In this document: positions 1 through 10,314 of the stretch, piece by piece | Position numbering within the stretch: position 1 is the first letter of the stretch | Layout of the letters: the number at the start of each line of letters is the position of its first letter | Source of the DNA: Sparassis latifolia | Taxonomy: Eukaryota > Basidiomycota > Agaricomycetes > Polyporales > Sparassidaceae | Direction: 5' to 3' | NCBI GenBank assembly: GCA_018466975.1 | Contig: CM031561.1 | Location: forward strand, 4,340,001-4,404,000 | DNA: 64,000 bases | Position numbers and translations under genes: made by a program | The notes under the pieces: generated by a model | What the model saw: the letters and a program-made list of their open reading frames with translations, nothing else | What the model was told of the DNA's origin: nothing | Databases searched by the model: none

Positions 1-261
1 GCCCACTGCTCAGAATAACATCTATGACAGTGGGCCCACTGCTCAAAAGTACCCCTATGATGGTGGGCCCACTGCTCAGAAGTGCCTCTATGGTGGTGGG
101 CCCATCGCTAAATAATAGCATTATGGCGATGGGCCCACTGCTCAGAAGTACTCCTATGGCGGTGGGCCCATTGCTCAGAACTACCCCCATGGCGGTGGGC
201 CCATCACTCCAGCCTTCCCTTCATCGCCATGGGCCCATCGCTGACAGCTCTCTACACAAAC
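1..261 (+). repeat. GGGCCC-rich tandem array, segment A (forward)
   Basis: About eight imperfect 30-33 bp units of the form TGGGCCCAYYGCTCAGAA followed by a short variable tail (for example CTATGGTGGTGGGCCCATCGCT). The window begins inside the array. The orientation is the same as the arrays at 19540-20898 and 24296-24862 and opposite to 350-2048. The segment runs straight into the conserved block at 262-349. Confidence 0.9.
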
Positions 262-349
262 CGATGGGCCGACGTCCGCTGGCAGTCCAGTTCATGACAA
301 TGTCAGGGTAAATGGGAGTTCAGTTCAGGTAACATGACTGAAAGGTGTG
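262..349 (+). repeat. Array-capping conserved block, copy 1
   Basis: This non-repetitive block contains GTCCAGTTCATGACAATGTC and then AGGGTAAATGGGAG and AACATGACTGAAAGGTGTG. It is nearly identical to 20899-20982 and similar to 24863-24939, always in the same direction and always just downstream of a forward GGGCCC array. Similarity to copy 2 stops after GGTGTG at 349, which suggests an element boundary or recombination point. No reverse-complement copy was found in the window. Confidence 0.8.
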
Positions 350-2048
350 TGGAGCTGTTCTGAGCCATTGGCCGACTGCCATAGGTAGTGTTCTGAGCGA
401 TCGGCCCATCGCCACGGTGCTATTATACAGCCATCGGCCCACCGCCACCGTGGTAGTACTGAGCGATGGGCCGACCACCATAGGTAGTGTTCTGAGTGAT
501 CGGCCCACCGCCACTAGGGCTATTATAGAGCCGTCGGCCCACTGCCATATGTAGTGTTCTGAGCGATCGGCCTACTGCCATAGGTATATGTCTGAGCGAT
601 CGGCCCACCGCCACGGGGCTATTATACAGCCATCGGCCCACCGCCACCGTGGTAGTACTGAGCGATGGGCCGACCACCATAGGTAGTGTTCTGAGTGATC
701 GGCCCACCACCACTGGGGCTATTATAGAGCCGTCGGCCCACCGCCATATGTAGTGTTCTGAGCGATCAGCCTACCACCATAGGTATATTTCTGAGCGATC
801 GGCCCACCGCCACGGTGCTATTATACAGCCATCGGCCCACCGCCATAGGTAGTGTTCTGAGCGGTGGGCCGACCGCCATAGGTAGTGTTCTGAGCGATGG
901 GCCCACCACCATAGGTAGTGTTCTGAGCGATCGGCCCACCACCACGGTGCTATTATACAGCCATCGGCCCACCGCCATAGGTAGTGTTCTGAGCGGTGGG
1001 CCGACCGCCATAGGCAGTGTTCTGAGCGATCGGCCTACCGCCATAGGTATATTTCTGAGCGATCGGCCCACTGCCACCGTGCTATTATACAGCCATCGGC
1101 CCACCGCCATTGGAGCTGTTCTGAGCCATCGGCTGACTGCCATAGGTAGTGTTCTGAGCGATCGGCCCACCACCATAGGTAGTGTTCTGAGCGATCGGCC
1201 GACCTCCATAGGTAGTGTTCTGAGCGATCGGCCACGGTGCTATTATACAGCCATCGGCCCACCGCCATAGGTAGTGTTCTGAGCGATGGGCCGACCGCCA
1301 TAGGTAGTGTTCTGAGCGATGGGCCCACCGCCATAGGTATATTTCTGAGCGATCAGCCCACCGCCACGGTGCTATTATACAGCCATCGGCACAACCCCAT
1401 AGGTAGTGTTCTGAGCGATGGGCCGACCTCCATAGGTAGCGTTCTGAGCGATGGGCCCACCGCCATAGGTATATTTCTGAGCGATCGGCCCACCGCCACG
1501 GTGCTATTATACAGCCATCGGCACAACCCCATAGGTAGTGTTCTGAGCGATGGGCCGACCTCCATAGGTAGTGTTCTGAGCGATGGGCCCACCGCCATAG
1601 GTAGTGTTCTGAGCGATCGGCCCACCACCACGGTGCTATTATACAGCCATCGGCCCACCGCCATAGGTAGTGTTCTGAGCGGTGGGCCGACCGCCATAGG
1701 TAGTGTTCTGAGCGATGGGCCCACCGCCATAGGTAGTGTTCTGAGCGATCGGCCCACCGCCATAGGTAGTGTTCTGAGCGATCGGCCCACCACCACGGTG
1801 CTATTATACAGCCATCGGCCCACCGCCATAGGTAGTGTTCTGAGCGATGGGCCGACCTCCATAGGTAGCGTTCTGAGCGATGGGCCCACCGCCACGGTGC
1901 TATTATACAGCCATCGGCACAACCCCATAGGTAGGGTTCTGAGCGATGGGCCGACCTCCATAGGTAGTGTTCTGAGCGATCGGCCCACCACCACGGGGCT
2001 ATTATACAGCCATCGGCCCACCGCCATAGGTATATTTCTGAGCCCATA
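350..2048 (-). repeat. GGGCCC-rich tandem array, segment B (reverse)
   Basis: About fifty units of roughly 33 bp (core GCGATCGGCCCACCGCCATA, then GGTAGTGTTCTGA), interrupted by a variant carrying GGTGCTATTATACAGCCATC. On the opposite strand these are the same units as segment A. The unit is 11 codons long, so several frames stay open for hundreds of codons on both strands; this is a by-product of the period and not evidence of genes. The array ends near AGCCCATAAGC at about 2050. A degenerate stray pair of units lies at about 2480-2570. Confidence 0.92.
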
Positions 2049-2151
2049 AGCATGGGTCGCCTGAAATATCTGACTAGCCTGGGCATAGCTGAGTTATTTG
2101 CCTTGCCCTAGGTTGTCAACTGGGCTCGTATCGTGTCCGTGTCGTCTTGGT

Positions 2152-2300
2152 GAAGCATGGGTGGGTGAAGGAACATACCAGATGATTCGTCAGGGAGTAG
2201 CATAGGTGGATGTATGAAACATGGAGATTGGTCGGGGGGAAGCATGGGCGGATGTATGAAACGTGGAGATTGGTCAGGGGGAAGCATGGGCGGATGCCAC
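2152..2300. repeat. 42-bp tandem repeat
   Basis: Two exact-length 42-bp units start at 2208 and 2250, with a third partial unit at 2292 and a degraded one upstream. The core is GGATGTATGAAAC, then TGGAGATTGGTC and GAAGCATGGGC. The period is a multiple of three, so the minus strand reads as a short peptide repeat (HPPMLPPDQSP). I see no surrounding gene that needs it. Confidence 0.8.
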
Positions 2301-2679
2301 ACCTGGTTGCCCGAGCCAAGAAGTAGACCATACGAAGTGAACGGATTGTACCGAAGTCAACCGAAGAGCACGAAGTAGGCGAGGATGCGGGCGTGTGCAA
2401 ATCAGCGTCATTTGAGCCGAAGGACACCACAGAAGAAGGGGCTCCGGCGAGTCGTTGCTCATGCGGCACCTCTTGCTCAGACCTATCGGCCCACCGCCAT
2501 AGGTGTAGTTCTCAGCGATCAGTCAACCGCCATGGGCATATTTTTCAGTGATTGATCCACCGCCTAACAGGGCAATGATGGAGCTACCGCCGGCCAATAA
2601 TTTCCACGTAATCCACCCATCATTCCCTCCAATTCTGGTTAGCTCACTATCAGCTCTCCTTGCAGTATCACACTCTCTC

Positions 2680-3060
2680 CCACTGTGGGAAGGGTTGGCG
2701 AACTGTGGCGAATATCCTTCGCCATCTGAACATGGAGTTCAGAATGACTTCGCCAAACTCTCCCAATTGGCATCGGCGTTTCGAGACATGCATCAGATAC
2801 AATTTGGGATGTGCCCTTCTGGGTAGAGTATGTGGAGACGAATGGCGGTCCTTTCCACCGTGAGTAGGGTTGGCGAACTGTGGTGGATATCACTCGCCAT
2901 CTGAACATGCAGTCCAGAATGACTTCGCCAAACTCTCCCATGTGGCATTGGCTTTCGAGCCATGCATCAGATACCATTGGGGATGTGCCCTCCTGAGGAG
3001 AGTATGTGGCTACTATGTTTCGCCTTACCACACCAGGTACATTGCCCAGGTTCAAAGACA
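2680..3060. repeat. Tandem duplication of about 176 bp
   Basis: Two adjacent copies begin near AGGGTTGGCGAACTGTGG at about 2689 and 2868. They share ATGACTTCGCCAAACTCTCC, CATGCATCAGATAC and TTGGGATGTGCCC and are about 85 percent alike by eye. Apart from this and the 42-bp repeat, 2049-3115 holds no gene I can support. Confidence 0.75.
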
Positions 3061-3115
3061 TGACAACCTTATATTCGACACACTACAGCACGAGCGGACG
3101 CCTGGCATTGGGCGA

Positions 3116-3835
3116 TTACATTCCTAACTCACGCAGCTGCCGCGTCGCCTCCTGCAGCTCTTCCAGCACCACATCCAGGTTCTGATCTGTCCTCTGGTGC
3201 AACCAACTAGTGAGGTTCGCGACGCGAACATGCAGCTGTTCAAGCTGCACCAGTGTAGACTTCGGAGGCGGTGTACACCTTCTCCTACGTTCTCGAGGTT
3301 CAGCAAGACTGTAAGGTGCTGGAGCGTACCACTCACCCAGGGATCACCAAGTTTGTACCACCAGGCCTCCATAGGGCTCCCGCCGCCCAACCTGGCGATC
3401 CCATTTCCACCAGTAGTCGGGTGAATCCTCGAGTAGGTTCTTAGGGCGAGGAACGAGGGTGGTGGGGCGTGGAATCGCCTTGGCGTCAATGCTGATGGGG
3501 CGCAGAACTTCGCGATTGAAAGTGCAGGCGGTGAGGACACTGGCGATAACTCCGCCATGGTCAATATGGTCAGCATGACCCGCCAACGCGAGGTCGCCAC
3601 AGATACCCCTGACGGCGAACTGCACAGGACTCAGCAGGGTCAGGCGATATCAGCAAGAAAGGCGTACCATCTCCCGGCGCAAGCCTTCCTCCCAACGGAC
3701 CTTGGTGAAGTGATCTGGGTCAGGCTCCAGTGCCAGAACAGCTTCTTGGATCCTCCAAGTGTAGACTTCCAACTGCAACCTCCCTCTGGAGAACAGGCAG
3801 GGGCGCGCATCTGATGTTGAAGACTGGGCAGACAT
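3116..3835 (-). CDS. Small helical protein of unknown function, next to KDZ transposase
   Basis: I do not recognise this family. The proposed start at 3833-3835 begins MSAQSSTSDARP. The first exon reads as an amphipathic stretch (EVYTWRIQEAVLALEPD). A middle exon includes LLEDSPDYWWKWDRQ. The last exon is a charged, heptad-like coiled coil (LVQLEQLHVRVANL ... LDVVLEELQEATRQL) that ends at a TAA at 3116. The exons lie in different frames and need two or more short introns that I have not fixed exactly, so the internal structure is tentative. It lies 3' of the KDZ transposase on the same strand, inside the array-bracketed island, and so may be cargo of that element. Confidence 0.45.
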
Positions 3836-4047
3836 GACGGTGAGTGGATGAGCCGAGGTTGATATCTGATCGACCTTATCTGATGTCTGATGTCATGCGA
3901 TTGGAGAGCACATGCCGAGATGAAGCCCTCAGGCGAGGATGGAGTCACTTCGCCAAATGTGATATTGGTGAGTAGGAATTACATACATGACGATCACTAC
4001 ATCGATATAGCAAACATGAATATGCGTACACCCCAGTGAACCCTGAC

Positions 4048-7000
4048 TCAAAGCACATTTTCATCGCCCGCCCTTTCGTCCTCAATGTCCAGGGCGAGGA
4101 TGTGGCTGAAGGCGTCAGTGGCGTGGCTGGCGAAGGTCCGCCACATACTCACTTGCCTGGCGGCATAGCAAACATGACCCCGCCAGGAAGGATCCGTCAT
4201 CTCGAGCCAGTGAGCCCATCGTTCCGCATTCCGCTTGAAGGTGGCTATGGTCCAGGCCATTTCCGAGTGGACCAAGACACGCTCCTCCCTCCATCTCTCA
4301 TATCGAGCTCTGGCACGCAGCCAATTCACTCTATAGACTGGAGGGTAAATTAGCAGGAGGCCTAGAGATCGATCGGACAATTACGAACACTCGTCCATCC
4401 ATTCTGATGAACCTCGATCTCCAGCGACATCCATGGTCCAGAACCAAGCCAGGTTGACGTTCCTGAGCCCGGAGGTGCTAGCCTCGATGACGGCAGTCTT
4501 CACGTGCAGGTCCTTCTTATCCAAAGGGCGATAGAGGGCCAAGTCTTCATCGGTGGCGCCCAAGCGCATAATGGCGCGTCGGTTGGCGGAATAGAGCCTG
4601 GCGCGAGGCCAAGACGGTCTGATCGGCAGCATGAACCTCCGCCTGTGCACGGGTCATGGTTCCGACGCTGTTGGCGGGACGAACCCTCTTGCGGTAGAGG
4701 TAAGACTTCAGTCCAAGCGCCATGCGAAGCTCGTGGAGGATGTCATTCATCAGGCCTTTGCGCAACTCCAACTCTTGGGCCGCCAGGGTCTGGAGCCCGT
4801 TGGCGACGGCGGCCACGAATCCGATCTGCGAAGGTAAATTCAAGGAAGCTTGCTCGGGTGGAATCGCATCCTCGCCATACTCAGCGTCCTCCGGGTGTAT
4901 TTGAAAAGGATTCTCATCCAAGGAATCCCAGAGCGCACCATCGTCACGATCTTCCATGGCGGGAACGTCCTCCAACCTTCCCATGAACTTCTCAGAGCGA
5001 CGTTGGAATGTGAGAATGCTGACTTCGAGGCGCTGACGGCGCTCGAGAGTCTTGAGGTCCTCCGCCACGCTCGGATTTTGACCCGCCTTGCGGATATCAT
5101 TCGCAAGCTTAAGCCTGAAGGCCGTCAGAGCTCTATTTTTGTAAAGACGAGGCAAACTCACTGTGCTTCTTGAATTTTGAGGCCAGTCGACAACCATCCG
5201 GCGGTGCCCTTCTCCAAGCCCTTGGCGGACTCCTCGCCCGCCAGTCTGAGTTGGGTGAGGTCTTTACCCGGGGCTTGCATTCACGTCAACTACATGCCAC
5301 ACGACGATGGAAGGATACTCACCCTTCCTGAGCTGGACATCGAAGGTGTCCATAATCTTCGGATCATTTTGGCGAGCCTCCATAGCGTCGTCGTACTCCT
5401 TCTGCCATGCCTCAAGGACCTCCTCATCTGTGGATGCAGATAAAGCTTCAAAGGACTCCTTGCTTCTTGGGAAGCCCAGGAGCACGCGTTTCCACTTTGT
5501 CATCAAGGTTGGCACTGTAGGCAGCATAAGGCAGGTGGCAAATAGGGAAGGAGGAACCAGGCTCACCCATGCGAGTCGTCTTCTTCCAGTTGGAGTCATT
5601 CATGTGATCGTCAAGGACTTCTTGGCGGTGAGCTCGGGTCATGCCCCTGGTACTGCCTGAGACCTCATTTGTGGGCGCCCACAGGGTCTCGATGACCTCG
5701 CCATCGACCATACCAGCGCCAACTATAAAGTTGGGCGAGAACCGTTGGAAGCAGCAATCTTGGTGTCCGTGCACATGAAACAAGCCGATGCCTTGGTCTA
5801 TCTTGAGCTCGAAGGGCATCCTCAGATAGGCGCTGTGGCGGAAACGTTTGCGGACATGGACGCCATACTGGCACATGATGTCGTACATGACGAGGACGAG
5901 GGTGATACGGTGAGGTCAGGAGCGCATTGCTGAGAGAGTAATCCATATTCATTTGTCTGCAGAGGGTGCGTCGGTGAGAATGAATCATGACAAGAGACAT
6001 ATGCGAACCTTTCTCCCTTCTGGAAATCGACGACAGTATGAGGGACGAAGAAACCATGTCTGGCGCAAGCAGTGGCCCCGATTCCTGTGGCGTCGAGGTT
6101 GGCGCGATCCACATTGGCCTGATTGACAGCGCGGTGCTCATGACAAGTGGAGCGCTGGTGGGCTTAGGAGTCAAGGGCGGAAGAACGTGCAGCCAGACAT
6201 GCACCTGATGGGACTCCATGGCCACCGCCAGATGAGCCTTGTAATCCTCTTGGCCGACCATAAATGCCTGGCCGTCACTGAGGGCGATGTCCTCCTCGGG
6301 GTGCTTCATCTTCATGTGCTCTGCACTGAAATTGCCATCCATGACAAAGCCGCGTTTGAACTTCCACTGCACTGGATCCGCTTGCCAATCAAAAGGCAGG
6401 TTGAGCCCAAGCTGGGGACAGGCGGGACAAAAGATGGCGAGGCCACCCTTCTCCACAGGACGGAGGGCATCGTGTGAGAAGCTGTGCCACTTGCGATATT
6501 TGAGTTGGCGCCATTGGCGGGACACCCGCATCAGCTCACGATAACGGTCCTGGCGAGGAACTGGCATGAACGGTTGGGCCATGGGAATGCATGTGAACAC
6601 TTACAGGAACGGTGCCAGGGAAGGCATTGCTCGTGACCCGTTTGAGCTTGCTGTAGTAGTTCAATGCCGCCGTCTTGCACTCTTTGTTCTCCAGAAGGAA
6701 ATCGTCGAGGACGGCGAATGTGAAAGCGGTATGGGGATCCTTGCGGTACCAGGGTAAAGTCCCATTTGAAGAAGCTGCATGTCACACTCCACTGCCATCT
6801 CACACTGGCACCAGTCAACGCCGATATGGTGAACGCCAGAGATGTCGACAATGACTATGATCCGATTCCCGTAACTGTCACGGCGAGGTGGCCGGGAGAG
6901 CACCGGTGGCACATCTTCCTCCCAAGTGGGATCGGGAGCATCGTCGGTTTGCCTTGCTTCACCGTCAAGGGTGCCTGCCAGAGGTGCAAAGTTGAATGGG

Positions 7001-7732
7001 ACCTCGCCATCATCTGAGACCTCGCCATCATGTGCATTTAGGTCTTCATTGGAGGCATTCCAGAAATCGGACCCCGGGGCCACCACCGGCGCAGGGTTGT
7101 TATGTGCTGTGAAGGCGCCCAGAGGGCAGGGATCTCCGCCATGCCCCAAATGGATGCAGACGCCAACCCGATACAGTGATGCCGGCTCAAAATACTGACC
7201 CTGCCAATGCTCTATCCGATGGAAAGGAGCACGCTGATGGCCGTTACGACAGCAGTCGGTACAGGTGAGCGGTCTGCCCATACAGTCCAGGCATCGCCAC
7301 CGTCCCTCGCCAACCTTGCATTCCGCACAGTTTCTGGGCTCAGGCGGGGCTTCCATCTCGACAATGGCATGAAGATAGTCATCACGGTGGGGTATCCAGT
7401 CCCTCATGAAGTCATTCTGGGTCTATCGCGCATGGTCAGACCGTCAGATGGTCATGGCGGGAGTGCCCACCTTTGTCTTCGAGCCGCGGATCCAGCTGAA
7501 TCGGCACACCTATGTTGCCCAGGACGTCGCCATCATCCAAGTTAAACAAGGAGCCTGAAGCTGGAGCCTTCGATGGACTTTTGGAAGGCGATGGCACGTT
7601 TGAACCCGTGGGCATGGGCAAAGGTACGTCCACATAGCGTACTCCCCTAGTGGTCTGCTTAGCTACCTTGGTCACAAACTCAACCTCGTCATCCAGGTCT
7701 ACAACGAGCCTGCTTTTGTTGCGTCTGCTCAT
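4048..7732 (-). pseudogene. KDZ-family transposase, nearly full length, apparent frameshifts
   Basis: This is a transposase of the KDZ superfamily, predicted to be nuclear. The N-terminus (MSRRNKSRLVVDLDDEVEF) is followed by a CxC2 cysteine cluster (CAECKVGEGRWRCLDC, CTDCCRNGH) and HRIEHWQGQYF. The KDZ core follows: CPACPQLGLNLPFDW, HEHRAVNQANVDRANLDATG, VDFQKGERFAYV, YDIMCQYGVHVRKRF and FHVHGHQDCCFQRFSPNF. The C-terminal helical part ends VNWLRARARYERWREE. Several GT-AG introns are clear, for example the roughly 56-nt intron after LDPRLEDK. The conserved frame jumps by one base near 6745, near 5900 and again near 4610, so the copy seems to be recently damaged, unless these are sequencing errors. 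Catalytic acidic residues were not assigned. It lies head-to-tail with the TET/JBP gene upstream on the same strand. Confidence 0.88.
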
Positions 7733-8276
7733 GGTTCAGGTCAGTGGGGAGTCGTATTCCAAGCCAATCGATGAGCATTGTGTCCCTATCGCACAACACG
7801 TGCAAATCACACACGGCCTTGCTGCCCATCAGACTACTCATCAAGGTGGTTAAGAATGGCTGCAATGCCTGGGCCTTATCACCTCGTGGTCTCTTTAGGC
7901 ACCATATCAGCGTTATGCAGATAAGGATGCCATGTTGGCGAGAGGTCCGCCAATTGTATGTCGCTCTCAGTGCTAACTTTGCCTTGACTCGGAGTAGCAT
8001 AATGCTCAAAAGGGAAACGTGCACTTGCACCGCGCGCTCGCCAACGCTGCCGCCATCTGCCCCACTAGCACTCACAACTTCTCGACCGAATACATTTCGC
8101 CACCATCTCCGCCAACTTCGAGGTCCGCCAACCATATGCTGCCATCAGTGATAACTACACCTTGAGCTGAACACTGTCGAGATGTGAAATGCGCACTCGT
8201 ACCGCGCGCTCGCCAACCTTCAGCTAGGATTCGGAAATTCGAGACTCCATACATTTCGCCATCACCTCCGCCAACT
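7733..8276. other. Intergenic stretch between KDZ and TET/JBP genes
   Basis: I see no convincing coding sequence. A roughly 180-bp segment is loosely duplicated: CGCGCGCTCGCCAAC occurs at about 8031 and 8205, each followed by ACATTTCGCCA and CTCCGCCAACTT. GCCA/CGCCA tetramers are frequent here, as they are across the whole island. Confidence 0.5.
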
Positions 8277-9656
8277 TTATCCCGCCAATGAAGCTGCCAT
8301 CGACAGTCTCCATCCCCTGCATAGTGTTCTCGTCTCCATCAGTCTTTGGCATGATGTCCCTCTAATAAGCGAGCCAGTTAGGACCTGTTCTGAGTTAGGA
8401 ATGCAGACTCGGTGATGAACTGTGCACATGCCAATGTGTGAGGCGTAATATGAAGCTTGCATCCAGTGGGGCGCCGGAATGCCTAGCCTGTTCTGGACAC
8501 CCTCTCGCATGAAGTATGCATAGACGAGCCTTTCGCCATCTGCTCGAGTGACGCCATGACGAATCGCCTTTCCACAGAAGGCTATGACAGTTCCAGGACT
8601 ATAATCGATGGCGACACGCATGGCGGGGAACTTCAACCACGCGCAAGTGTAGTTGCCCAACATCGCCAACAGGTCGTAGAAGGTGTATCTTGTCTTGCTA
8701 TCTCGGTGGAAAGGAGTTTCCCGGTTGGTGATCACCTGGAGCGCATTGAATGGCGACGACCAGTTCAGCGTCATCTCTCGCAATTCTGGGTCTTGCTGGA
8801 TCAAACCCAAGCACTGGCGTCCTGCGGCATATAGTGTTGGGTGAACGACGGCCAGGATGGCGCCCAGCAATGTGGAGGAGTCATGAATATCACGCAGCCA
8901 ACTTCTTCCGCCCTCAAGCTTTAGGCTGGCGGAGGTCTCCAGCCTCCCAGACTCCATATGCTGCAAAGCCTGTCCAGACGCAAGGCAAATGGCGTGGCGA
9001 GGAGACCCACTTCTCTTACTTGTTGGAACCAACCTGGCGAGAGACACAAGGAGCCCGCTGGGAATTGGGCACACTCCTCAGGAGGCAAGAAGTACAACGG
9101 GTTGTGTCGCCAACTGGCGGTGGTGCTGGAAGGCTTACTGGCTGCTATTGCTGGGTGTAGGGCCCTGGTCGCTTGGAGCATCTTCGTCTGACAAATTTGT
9201 CAGATCACAGCACAAGGCTGGGCAAGCCACTCATCTGGCGGTCTGGTCTTGGAAGTATCCAAGCCAAGATGCATCCGTGCATGTCCACGAGGGTGGCGGG
9301 CTGGTCTATGCGTATTTCGCTCTTACCAAATGGAGGAGGCCACTTCCATTGTCGCAATATCTATCAATGTCCCACTGCAGCCTTACTATTACAATGGCAT
9401 GATCAGTGTGATCAGACCTGCGGCAAGACTAATGACTACCAGGATTACGGATGGCCTTCACAAGAGCATCTGCAATGCCATTGCACTCCAATAGGAGGGC
9501 GGATGGCATGGATGGAGGCACTTCTATAGATGGCGCAGAATGGGCTGCATGAGTGGCCAGATGGAGCTTTCGGCGAAACATGAGCTCCAAGACTCCTGCT
9601 ATCTGATCGGTCAGTGGCATGGGTGACAGATTGCTCATCTTGATACTGTCTGCCAA
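8277..9656 (-). CDS. TET/JBP-family 2-oxoglutarate/Fe(II) dioxygenase (predicted 5-methylcytosine oxidase)
   Basis: This is predicted to oxidise 5-methylcytosine (or a related base) in DNA, using Fe(II), 2-oxoglutarate and oxygen. The catalytic exon (about 8975-8277) carries LGAILAVVHPTLYAAG, then NRETPFHRDSKTRYTFYDLL with the metal ligands H (8706-8708) and D (8700-8702). Next come YSPGTVIAFCGKAIRHGV with the distal H (8556-8558) and GERLVYAYFMR with the presumed 2OG-binding R (8529-8531). This order and spacing fit fungal TET/JBP proteins. The exon before it (from 9181) is joined by a clear intron (GTAAGAGAAG ... CTGGACAG). Further upstream, MADSIKMSNLSPMPL (9656) and GLLHL before GTAAGAG (about 9335) are likely earlier exons, but those splice sites are unsettled. 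No stop or frameshift interrupts the catalytic core. The TET/JBP-KDZ pairing is known in mushrooms. Confidence 0.85.
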
Positions 9657-10314
9657 TCAATGGGACGATTACAGCATGCATCGGTTGAAGGAACGCACAG
9701 GTGTATGGCGGGCTCAGGCGGTTGGCTTGCAGATGCAGGGGAGAATGTAGGAGGGGCCAGAATGGCAAAGAACAGTATGCATTCATCTGCCTGCATATTG
9801 CTTGCAAGCACGTCCCTTGCACATCTCACATGTTCATCATGCCACCGAGCCGGACATGATGCCGCCATGCCGGATCACGGGCCGGGTGGTCCGCCATGTC
9901 TGGGCCCTTCGTCACTGCCATCTAATTGGCCGAGCCTAACTCCGAGGAAGCCCTTTATCCCACAGATTGGCATGCAGATGATCGCCAGATTGCCTCCGCC
10001 CAGCATTCGTGAGATGAAGTTGGCGTGGTGTGCTCTGCCATAGAAGCGCATTCAACATTGCCTTTCACCAGGCATGAATGCTAGTGCATACCTACTACCA
10101 CCTCCCGCCACTGCAAAAAATACACATACAATGCTTCAGCAGTCACCACACACCATGGCGAGGAGGGTAATTGGTGTAAGCCCAAATGGGCCATCAGCAC
10201 GTGCATGTTGAGTTGTGGGCGGCCGATGAGGAAATGGACAGAGCACTGCCCATTGAACTATCGACCCCTTCACTGCTCCCAACACAAAAATCTCATCCTC
10301 GACATCAAGAAAGC
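9657..10314. other. Divergent intergenic region, TET/JBP (minus) and HMG-like gene (plus)
   Basis: I see no gene that I can support. The two flanking genes point away from each other, so this 650-bp stretch probably holds both promoters. I saw no clear TATA box or strong inverted repeat. Confidence 0.4.

Noticed and set aside
815..2086. Long open frames (up to 333 codons) on both strands
   Set aside because: They arise because the 33-bp repeat is a multiple of three without stops in several frames; the peptides are simple 11-residue repeats and exist on both strands at once.
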